Assembly (NCBI GenBank): GCA_019136175.1
Contig: JAGVUS010000313.1
Coordinates: 1-8,242 of the forward strand
Reading direction: 5' to 3'
Length of the DNA: 8,242 bases
DNA from: Chloroflexota bacterium
GTDB taxonomy: Bacteria; Chloroflexota; Anaerolineae; Anaerolineales; Anaerolineaceae
Position 1 is the first letter of the stretch. Every line of letters starts with the position of its first letter. Below, piece after piece: positions 1 through 6,900 of the stretch. A program made the translations under genes and the position numbers. Under the pieces are notes generated by a model. It did no database searches. It was not told the origin of the DNA and was given only the letters and a program-made list of their open reading frames with translations.

Positions 1-885
1 CAGGGCAACCACCAGGACAACCACCTTGTCTTTCCAGGAACGAGGGCGCCGGGCACCTTCCCCCTTCAGGCGGGGCATGAGGGGAATCACCTGCCGTCTT
101 GACAGGCGCGTATACAAAACTGTCAGAATAAGCGTGCAGGCAAGTTGGATCGCCGACAGCAACCCCGCCAGCGGCAGGTTGAGCATATGCAGCGCCTGGA
201 TATATATTTCCACTTCCAACGTGGCATACTGGGGTCCCCCCAGCAGCAGAACGACTCCAAAACTTGTGAAATCAAACAGGAACACCAGGAGACCGGCGGC
301 AAGGATAGAGGGGCGCAACAGGGGAAGCGTCACTTCCCCCAGCAGGCGCAATGGCGAAGCACCCAAAACCCGCCCTGCGTGTTCCAGGCGCGAATCCAGC
401 TGCGCCCAGGCTCCCCCCACCACGCGGATGACAATGGTGGTGTTGTAAAAAACATGTGCCAGTAAAATGGCGCCCAGCGTGTTTAAGAAAGCAATTGGTG
501 GGCTGTCCAAATGGAACCAATCCATCAATGCCAGGTTGAGCCAACCGCGTGGACCCAGGAGCGCATTAAAGCCAGCGGCTGTCACAACCGTTGGCAGAAT
601 GAACGGGATGGATGTAATGATTCGCAATGCCTGTTTGCCCGGAAACTCAAACCGGGCGAAGATATACGCTGCGGGAAGTCCCACCAACAGGGTCAGTACA
701 GTGGAAAGCACCGCCTGCCAGACCGTAAATGCCAGGGGTCTCAGCAGGCGGTCTTCAACATTAAACTCCAATCCTCCGCTGAATGCCTCCTGCCCTGCCA
801 GCCCAAATACTGCTCCCAGCGGCTGGAATAGAAAAACCGCCAGGAACGCCAGGGGAAGCAGCCACAGCAGGAGTTGTTTTTTCAA
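1..885 (-). CDS. thiP: Thiamine-type ABC transporter permease, ThiP-like (partial, 3' end outside window)
   Basis: This is the membrane channel subunit of the importer fed by the binding protein encoded just upstream. The frame is open for 295 codons to the window edge with no stop. Visible hydrophobic segments lie at about residues 5-29, 51-78, 88-110, 131-156, 194-217 and 238-258. A binding-protein-dependent permease EAA-type loop lies at about 168-188 (E168, A170, G171, G175, L187-P188), which docks on the ATPase. After about residue 264 comes a basic linker and then a new hydrophobic run (VVVLVVAL), as expected if this is the fused two-half ThiP/iron-permease type of about 530 residues. 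The start is taken as TTG at 885, overlapping the binding-protein stop as TTGA. GTG at 906 is an in-frame alternative that would add seven residues; neither has a strong Shine-Dalgarno. Family assignment is confident; thiamine specificity is inferred from the operon, since iron permeases share the fold. Confidence 0.85.
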   Translation of the reverse strand, partial: MKKQLLLWLLPLAFLAVFLFQPLGAVFGLAGQEAFSGGLEFNVEDRLLRPLAFTVWQAVLSTVLTLLVGLPAAYIFARFEFPGKQALRIITSIPFILPTVVTAAGFNALLGPRGWLNLALMDWFHLDSPPIAFLNTLGAILLAHVFYNTTIVIRVVGGAWAQLDSRLEHAGRVLGASPLRLLGEVTLPLLRPSILAAGLLVFLFDFTSFGVVLLLGGPQYATLEVEIYIQALHMLNLPLAGLLSAIQLACTLILTVLYTRLSRRQVIPLMPRLKGEGARRPRSWKDKVVVLVVAL

Positions 886-1892
886 CGAATGACCGTCCGC
901 GTCCACTCATCAATCCAGCGTTCCCGGTTCTCGGCAATCCATGCCGAATCAAGTACTGATGGTTCATCCGGAATTTGGGCAAATTTTTGGTAAGCTTCCG
1001 GTAACTGCGCCTTCGGATTCACTGGAAAGACAAACATCTGCAGTGGCATATCCTCCTGGAATTGCGGAGAAAGCATAAAATCCACAAACTTTTGCGCCAG
1101 CGACAGCTGCCTGGTGCCCTTGAGGATGCCAACGAACTCAATCTGACGGTAGCACATTCCTGCAGATACCAGGGATGCAGTGGGCGGCTCATCCACCGGC
1201 GGATCGGCAAAGACATACTCTGCGACCGGGCTGGAGCCATAAGATACCACCATGGGCTGGGGTCCCTTTCCGGAGCTGCCGGAAAAATTTGTATAGTAAG
1301 CAGTCTCCCAGTCGTTAGCCACAACGACGCCGTTTGCCCGCAGGTCGTTCCAGAAATCAAGCCAGGTTTCCTCGGTAAACCGGGAGATGGTCGCCATCAG
1401 GAACGCCAGACCCGGCGAGGAGGTGGCGGGATTTTCCACCACCAGCAAACCCTTGTATTCCGGCTTGACCAGGTCGCTCAGATCGGTAGGGAGAGGCAAC
1501 CCTTTTTCTTCAAAGTATGCCCGATCGTAATTGATGCAGACATCGCCATAATCCACCGGCAGTGCCTGGTTGGTGGCATCCAGTTGAAATTCCACCGGAA
1601 TATCCGCAAGGATTGGGGATTCGTACGGTTCAAAAATTTCAGATTCCAATGCACGGGTAAGAAATGTATTATCCACTCCATAAAATACATCCGCCTGAGG
1701 CGATTCCTTGGAGAGAATAGCCCGGTTCAATGCTGACCCAGAGTCGCCGCTGGGAAGAAACACCACCCGGGCATTGTTTTCCTGCTCAAAGGCGGCAATC
1801 AGATCCTCTGAGGCTGCAAACGAATCATGGGTCATGACGGTTAGCAGGCTGATCACAGCCCCAAAAACAAAAGACTGATGGATTTTTTTCAT
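882..1892 (-). CDS. thiB: Thiamine ABC transporter substrate-binding protein, ThiB-like
   Basis: This extracytoplasmic receptor of 336 residues is predicted to capture thiamine, TMP or TPP for the adjacent permease. Family landmarks are TVMTHDSFA at 18-26 (first strand of the mature fold in ThiB), LPSGDSGSALNR at 46-57, QADVFYGVDNTFL at 66-78, NDWETAYY at 193-200, VVSYGSSP at 215-222 and the C-terminal FVFPV at 287-291. W195 and Y218 sit where E. coli ThiB has pocket aromatics (from memory, not aligned). The start is ATG at 1892: GGAG lies 7 nt upstream and the ATGA overlap with the kinase stop is typical coupling. An in-frame ATG at 1934 would add 14 polar residues inside the kinase gene and is less likely. 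Oddly, only about 17 residues precede the first mature strand, so the signal peptide is very short and no lipobox cysteine is present. An iron-binding receptor is the main alternative. Confidence 0.9.
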   Translation of the reverse strand: MKKIHQSFVFGAVISLLTVMTHDSFAASEDLIAAFEQENNARVVFLPSGDSGSALNRAILSKESPQADVFYGVDNTFLTRALESEIFEPYESPILADIPVEFQLDATNQALPVDYGDVCINYDRAYFEEKGLPLPTDLSDLVKPEYKGLLVVENPATSSPGLAFLMATISRFTEETWLDFWNDLRANGVVVANDWETAYYTNFSGSSGKGPQPMVVSYGSSPVAEYVFADPPVDEPPTASLVSAGMCYRQIEFVGILKGTRQLSLAQKFVDFMLSPQFQEDMPLQMFVFPVNPKAQLPEAYQKFAQIPDEPSVLDSAWIAENRERWIDEWTRTVIR

Positions 1893-2560
1893 TCCCTCAC
1901 TCCTGTAGATATATTTTGCCTGGTATGAATGCAAAGCAATTTTCCTTCCCGAACTTCCACCCGGGCAGAGGATCCAAGCATTTTGTTTGAAATTCCCCGC
2001 GTTTGGTGAGAGACCAGGGTTTCGTCCTTTAACGGGTATTGGAGACCTTCCGTACAGATACCGGTTGCAGAACCCTCCAGGGGTACCAACGAAACCAGGT
2101 CGCCTTCCGCACCCTGGATGGTTGCTTCCTGTCGGATCAGGAATGCTTCCACCAAGCCATCATCCAGGCGGATGTCAATATCCGCAAGGCGCGGGTTGAG
2201 CAGCAAAAACAGGTTCCCCAACGTATGATCCAGCCTGCCGCCCAGACCTGCCACTATGCAGATGGACTGGCAGCCCTGTTCCAACGCATACTGGATAGCC
2301 AGTTCCAGGTCGGTTTCGTCCTTGGCAGGCGGGTATTGCAGGACCTTGATACCAAAAGGCTCCAAATAGGTTAAGTCCCCAGGTTCGACGGAATCAAGGT
2401 CACCGATTACCACATCAGGTTCCAAGCCAAGCCGACGCAAATGGGTCAAACCGCCATCCACGGCAATCCAGAGCGATGCGGGTTTCAGGATAAGGCGGAG
2501 GGCACCCGGGTCTTCAAGCTGCCCATTGACAAAAAGAGTTGCATGTTTGAAATCATTCAT
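1889..2560 (-). CDS. thiN: Thiamine pyrophosphokinase
   Basis: This cytoplasmic enzyme transfers pyrophosphate from ATP to thiamine, giving the cofactor TPP and AMP. The 223-residue length fits the bacterial family. Motifs run in the expected order: AVDGG at 33-37, GDLDS at 53-57, KDETDLE at 80-86 (acidic metal and ATP-binding residues) and GLGGRLDHTLGN at 105-116. A smaller C-terminal thiamine-binding half follows, with the SNKMLGSSARVEV-type segment near 191-203. It is the first gene behind a TPP riboswitch and overlaps the binding-protein start by 4 bp, so kinase and importer are made together: imported thiamine is converted at once to the active cofactor. The start ATG at 2560 directly follows the terminator U-tract; its Shine-Dalgarno (GAGGG, 9 nt upstream) lies inside the terminator stem. 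The motif set leaves little room for another identity. Confidence 0.95.
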   Translation of the reverse strand: MNDFKHATLFVNGQLEDPGALRLILKPASLWIAVDGGLTHLRRLGLEPDVVIGDLDSVEPGDLTYLEPFGIKVLQYPPAKDETDLELAIQYALEQGCQSICIVAGLGGRLDHTLGNLFLLLNPRLADIDIRLDDGLVEAFLIRQEATIQGAEGDLVSLVPLEGSATGICTEGLQYPLKDETLVSHQTRGISNKMLGSSARVEVREGKLLCIHTRQNISTGVRE

Positions 2561-2588
2561 AAAAAAACACCCTCGCCAGGGAGGGTGT
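2561..2588 (-). terminator. Intrinsic terminator of the TPP riboswitch expression platform
   Basis: The transcript forms a perfect 8-bp stem, ACACCCTC (2588-2581) with GAGGGTGT (2574-2567), closing a CCTGGC loop, followed by a run of U residues (2567-2561) that ends at the thiN start codon. The placement between aptamer and gene makes it the OFF-state element. A competing pairing is visible: GGAGGG of the aptamer 3' strand (2617-2612) is complementary to CCCTCC (2585-2580) in the terminator's 5' arm and could act as antiterminator when TPP is absent. Confidence 0.9.
2570..2574 (-). promoter_or_regulatory. thiN Shine-Dalgarno embedded in the terminator 3' arm
   Basis: GAGGG lies 9 nt before the thiN ATG, and it is the only purine-rich match in the preceding 20 nt, because the rest is the U-tract. 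It is fully paired in the terminator hairpin and freed in the antiterminated form. The same switch could therefore block ribosomes on any transcript that escapes termination. Confidence 0.7.
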
Positions 2589-2605
2589 ATCGGGAATTAC
2601 AAGTC

Positions 2606-2691
2606 TATGGTCCCTCCGCCGGCATAATCCGGATCAGGTAATGCGGGTCGAGGACGGTTGTCCTCCTCTCAGCCTTTTCAGGCTCCCCGTA
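2606..2691 (-). ncRNA. TPP riboswitch aptamer (THI-box)
   Basis: The minus-strand RNA carries the conserved THI-box elements in order: ACGGGGAGCC opening, P3 closing into GGCTGAGAGG (pyrimidine-sensing CUGAGA), then CGACCCGCATTACCTGATC, the CCGG/CCGG helix around ATTATG, and the 3' strand GCGGAGGGACC. The element senses thiamine pyrophosphate and normally represses when bound. It lies between a promoter and thiN, so it controls the kinase and transporter genes. The P3 region is compact with an extra GGACAACCGTCC hairpin between GAGA and the CGACCC strand. The short outer helix P1 could not be drawn with confidence, so both ends are approximate. Confidence 0.96.
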
Positions 2692-2704
2692 AATTGTCAA
2701 TCAA

Positions 2705-2733
2705 ACTATATCGCAAAGCGGGATGAGTGTCAA
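2705..2733 (-). promoter_or_regulatory. Sigma-70-type promoter for the riboswitch-thiN-thiB-thiP operon
   Basis: A -35 box TTGACA (2733-2728) and a -10 box TATAGT (2710-2705) are separated by exactly 17 bp, one mismatch from full consensus. Transcription would start near 2697-2699, a few bases before the THI-box. The -35 box begins 8 bp after the hydrolase stop codon, so the promoter fills the entire space between the two gene blocks. Confidence 0.85.
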
Positions 2734-2740
2734 GGGAAGA

Positions 2741-3526
2741 TCAGCGAACCCTGCGCTTCCATTCGTCCTTCAATTGTAAATCGCGTGGGGACTCGCCTGA
2801 AGCAAGGGAAAGAAAATCAATCACCAGGCGGTTGAACTTGGCAGACTCGTCCAGCATGGGGAAATGCCCGGATTGCTCAAATGTAATGGCATGAGTTTGT
2901 AATGGAAATTCAGCCAGTTGATCGGTGCGCGGCAGGCTGATGATTGGGTCGTTTTGTCCATGGACAAACAAACATGATGTTGGAAACGATTTTAACAATT
3001 CCGGCAGCCTGGAACCAGCATAATCCTTGATGGAATTTTGGATTGCAAGTTGATCTGCTTTGGGGGTTTCCATCAGCACCGGGTCCGTGATTGCACTCTT
3101 GGTCAGCAAGGAAGAAGCAATGTCCACCGGGGTGGCGGTTTTCAGCCGGGAGGAGATCATTCCATCATCCAGCGGACAGCTGATTGCCATCACACGGTCA
3201 ACCAGTTCCGGATGCTGCATGGCAAACTGGATGGCAACCAGGGCGCCCAGACCATGACCAATGAGGGCAATCCGAAGGATGCCCATGGAATCCATAAAAC
3301 CATTGAGAAGTTCAGCCTGTTCTGCCAACAAATAGCGTTTACTCTTTGTAGTATCGCCAAACCCCCACAGATCCAGCGCGTAGGTGCGGTAGCTGATGGA
3401 AGCAGCCTGCATGGAGGGAATCCAGTACCGCCAGGACCCCACCCAGCCGTGCAGGAAGAGGAGTGGTCTGCCGCGCCCCAGCACCTCGTAATGCACAATA
3501 TCCGAACCCAAAACAATAACGCTCAT
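2741..3526 (-). CDS. Alpha/beta-hydrolase-fold protein lacking the nucleophile serine
   Basis: The 261-residue protein has the layout of a single-domain alpha/beta hydrolase: FLHGWVGS at 24-31 (oxyanion-hole loop), ALDLWGFGDT at 50-59, the nucleophile elbow LIGHGLGA at 88-95, a cap region of about 120-180, VHGQNDP at 188-194 with the expected acid D193, and SGHFPMLDE at 219-227 with the expected histidine H221. The elbow normally reads G-x-S-x-G; here it is G-H-G-L-G, so position 92 is glycine (codon GGT, one base from AGT serine). The acid and histidine remain. It could be a non-catalytic binding protein or use another mechanism; the substrate is unknown. It starts 5 bp after the receiver stop, with AGGTG just ahead of the ATG, so it belongs to the kinase-receiver operon. 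No signal peptide or membrane segment is visible. Confidence 0.88.
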   Translation of the reverse strand: MSVIVLGSDIVHYEVLGRGRPLLFLHGWVGSWRYWIPSMQAASISYRTYALDLWGFGDTTKSKRYLLAEQAELLNGFMDSMGILRIALIGHGLGALVAIQFAMQHPELVDRVMAISCPLDDGMISSRLKTATPVDIASSLLTKSAITDPVLMETPKADQLAIQNSIKDYAGSRLPELLKSFPTSCLFVHGQNDPIISLPRTDQLAEFPLQTHAITFEQSGHFPMLDESAKFNRLVIDFLSLASGESPRDLQLKDEWKRRVR

Positions 3527-3531
3527 TTCAC

Positions 3532-3906
3532 CTAGTTCTTGTGGCGATTCAACAGTTCTGCTACCCGCCGGGTTAACTCATCGGGAGCAAATGGTTTCAG
3601 TAAATATTCCGTGGCACCAGCCTCCAAACCAGTGCGAATCTCCGATTCCTGCCCTTTGGCGGAAAGGAAAACCACCGGGATATGCCGAATCCGCTCATCT
3701 GCCTTGATGCGCTCACAGGCTTCATAGCCCGTCATCCGGGGCATGCGAACATCCATCAGGATGAGGTCAGGCATCTCCGCAGGTGCCGACTGCCAGGCTT
3801 CCTCGCCATTCCCAACTGCAACCACCTCATGTCCGGCAAATCGCAGGGTAAAGGCAATCAAGTCCCGAATATCGCGCTCATCTTCAGCCACCAATATTTT
3901 CGCCAT
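3532..3906 (-). CDS. Single-domain response regulator (CheY-like receiver)
   Basis: This 124-residue protein is a bare receiver domain with all phosphotransfer residues: E8-D9 acidic pair for Mg2+, D52 phosphoacceptor in LILMDVRMP, S82 switch residue in VVFLSAKG, and K104 in LLKPF. It ends directly after the last helix with no DNA-binding, enzymatic or RNA-binding output domain, so it must act by protein contact or pass phosphate on. It begins 3 bp after the histidine kinase stop; GGAGGAG (3919-3913) lies 6 nt before the ATG, within the kinase's last codons. That makes the kinase the obvious phosphodonor. The target is not evident; the hydrolase-fold protein encoded immediately downstream is the nearest candidate partner, which is an inference from position only. 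Confidence 0.96.
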   Translation of the reverse strand: MAKILVAEDERDIRDLIAFTLRFAGHEVVAVGNGEEAWQSAPAEMPDLILMDVRMPRMTGYEACERIKADERIRHIPVVFLSAKGQESEIRTGLEAGATEYLLKPFAPDELTRRVAELLNRHKN

Positions 3907-3909
3907 AAA

Positions 3910-6900
3910 TTACTCCTCCATCTCCTGGATGGGCAAGGTAAACGAAAAAACGCTGCCCTCTCCCGGAATTCCGCTGCTGCTAAACCAGATGCGCCCATTG
4001 TGCATTTCCACAAGGGTTTTTGCCATCGCCAGACCCAACCCGGTACCGGCGGAAGCCAGTACCAATGGGTGGTCTCCCCGGTAGAAACGCTCAAAGATTC
4101 GGGGATGGTCCTTCGGCGCAATCCCCACACCATCATCCACCACATCCACCTGCACCTCGTTATCCAGGCGGTGCACCCGGACGGTGACATGTCCATTTTC
4201 AGGGGTGTAGATATAGCCGTTCCGAACAAGATTTGCAATGATCTGATGAACCCGTTCCTGGTCTCCAAGAACCAATGGCATGGTTTCCGGGGCTTGCATC
4301 AGGAACGTCATGGGACGGTTTTCATCCTGCGAGCGGGTGCGCATTTCAGTCAAGACATTCTGAACTGTCGCCAGTACATCCACTGGCTGCATCACCAGTT
4401 TCACCCTGCCGGTTTCCACCCTGGAGAGATCCAACAGGTCATTGATCAGGATCGTCAGCCTTTCGGCAGAACTTTTAACCACTTCCAGGAAATGCTTCTG
4501 CTGGGCAGTCAATTGACCGGCAGCTCCCATCAGCATGACATCCACATAGCCCTTGATGGATGTCATGGGCGTGCGTAATTCATGGCTGACATTGGCGACA
4601 AATTCCGATTTCAACCGATCCACCTGGACCTCGTGTGTGATATCCCGGAAGGTGGATACGGTTCCCAGCAGGACAGTCCGCCAGATGACAGGTGCCAGTT
4701 GGATGGAAACAATCTGTCCGGTTTCCAGTTCAATCTGCTCGGAGAATACCTCGCCCGGCACACAGGTTTGAGGATTTTCCAGCCAGGCTTGAATGGTGGC
4801 AAACCACGATTGGGCGGAACTGCCAAACAACCCCCGGAATTCCTCCAGCGGATGACCGACAATCTGATTCGAGGTAAGATTCAAAATCCGCTGGGCAGAG
4901 GGGTTAAACAGGGTTACATTATTTTCTGCATTCGTTACCAGGACACCATCTGCAACCGAATCCAGGATGGCATGCATCCGGCTTGCTTCAATTTGTTGCT
5001 CGCGCAGCAGGCTGCCCATGTTCTCCGCCTGGTCGCGGATCAGGTTAAACAATTCTGCATTGTTAATGGTTACACTGATCTGGCGGGCAGCGGCTTCCAG
5101 CAGGCTGACCTGTTCCAATTGGAACGCAGCACGTTTGCGGTGCATCAACAATAATGCACCCAATACATCCTCTCCAACCGAAAGCGGCACCGCCAGGACA
5201 CTGGCATAACTGGATGTCCGTTCCACCGGGAAAGACCAGCGGGCATCCGTGGCAACATCATCCACCAATGCAGGAGCGCGCTTGCGCGTCACCCACCTGG
5301 CAATATCCACTTCGGGTGCGCCCGGCACGGATGGGTCTGCCAGCGATTCCCCGGCAAGGTACCGCTGTGGATTACCAGACAACCAGATCAGGCTTTGCTC
5401 GGCTCCAATGGTTTCATTGAGGACGCCAAGCGTTCTCGCCAGCACCTGGTCAATATCAAGGCTGGCGGAAAGTTCCGTGGAAAGCTGCAGGAGGGTCTGC
5501 GAATTTTGATGTTCGCGTGTCAATTCTGCTGTACGCTCGTCCACGCGTTTCTCCAGGTCTTCCTTTAAGCGGGTGGTTTCTGCAAACAGACGGGCGTTCT
5601 GGATGGCAATGGCAGCCTGGTTGGTGATGGTACGTGCCAGCTCAATCTCTGGAATGGAATATTTATAAGCTTCACTCATCTGGATCAGGAACCAGCCATG
5701 CATTTCCGTTCCCGTAAGGATGGGAACAATCAGGAGGGAATGGGTGTTATTTCCAGCCAGGTAAGTTTCCACGAGGGGTTTTAATTCGGGTTCCGCCAGT
5801 ACATCACTGGTGCTGAAAATCCCCCGCGATTCCCGCAGTCTATCCAGCATGGGCACGGACGGCAGAAGCCGGGGAAGGTGCCCTTCCCCAGGTGGAACTT
5901 CGGTGCGCAGTAACAGGCGGTGTTCATCATCTGACATGACCGCAGCAACACGCTGGGCGCCCATGGCGCTCATCAATTGCTGTGATGTCAGCTTCAAAAT
6001 ATAATCCACGTCAAGCGAAGCCGTCAGTTCCCCGGAGAGTCGATTCAAAAGCGCCAATCGTTGGGAACGTTGGTCCAGTTCAACGGTGCGGCGGGTGCTT
6101 TCTTCAAACAAGCGGGCATTTTCCAATGCCACTGCCGCCTGGCTGGCAAAAGTGGTCCCAGCCTGAATGTGCTCGTTGTGATAATATCCGGGCTCCCGCT
6201 TTTCCAATGCCACCAGCCCAACCAGGTTGCCCTTGGATATCAGGGGGATTGCCAGCCAGGAGAGGAATTCCGGCTCCAACAGGCTGGGGAACCGCACATC
6301 CTGCCGGACATCTGGCACGGAAATCGCCTGTCCGGTTTCAACCATCTGTTGGAACAGGACTGAATCCTCCACCTCTACGCTGATGCCCAACCGCGTTTCC
6401 GCATCGGAAAATCCACTGGCAGCCGCCACGGTGAGCGACTCACCGGAACGCAGCCAGAGCGTGGCTGTTTCATAAGGAACCACTTCCCCCAGCTGGTCCA
6501 ACAAGGTATCTATCAACTCGGTGGATTGAAGGCTGGCAGTCAATGCGCCTGAAACTTGGGTCAGTGCCTGCAATTGGGCAGCCCGCTGACCGGCTGCCTG
6601 GTACAGGCGGGCATTTTCCAATGCCAGTGCAGTTTGCTGCGCCAGTGAAACCACCAGGGCTTCATCCTCTGCTGCAAACGCCCCCGTGATGGAATACTGG
6701 TCAACCACAATCACGCCGGAAGGGCGATCAAAAATCTGGATGGGCACCACCATGGAGGATACGGGCAGTCGGCCGGATGTAGCATGGCGGTACCGCACCA
6801 GGTCATCAGGAGGCAGGGTATATTCGCGGGCGAAATTCAATTCGGCAATCCGCTGTGTCTGACCCGACTGCAGGACCCGCACTGGCAACAGCCGGGAATC

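Noticed and set aside
26..892. Two overlapping plus-strand open frames (26-448 and 467-892)
   Set aside because: They oppose the permease frame, which has correctly spaced membrane helices and an EAA-type loop over the whole stretch; the plus-strand products are Arg/Pro/Ser-rich shadows.
1062..1736. 224-codon open frame on the plus strand
   Set aside because: It is antisense to the well-supported thiamine-binding protein, and its translation matches no family I recognise.
1893..1934. Upstream ATG extending the binding protein by 14 residues
   Set aside because: It would place a polar MHSYQAKYIYRSEG segment before the signal-like helix, lies deep inside thiN, and has a worse ribosome-site context than ATG at 1892, which has GGAG at 7 nt and a classic ATGA overlap. 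Kept as a low-probability alternative.
2641..2835. 64-codon plus-strand frame across the riboswitch
   Set aside because: It crosses the THI-box, the promoter and the hydrolase 3' end on the opposite strand; no RBS or family resemblance.
3682..4578. 298-codon open frame on the plus strand
   Set aside because: It is antisense to the receiver and the catalytic end of the kinase, including the DHp and ATP-binding motifs. Its product shows only His/Gln-rich low-information sequence.
6112..6626. Possible mobile-element or CRISPR-type repeat
   Set aside because: The repeat has only two exact copies plus diverged ones, all in frame at GAF domain ends; there is no transposase, inverted terminal repeat or regular spacer pattern anywhere in the window.
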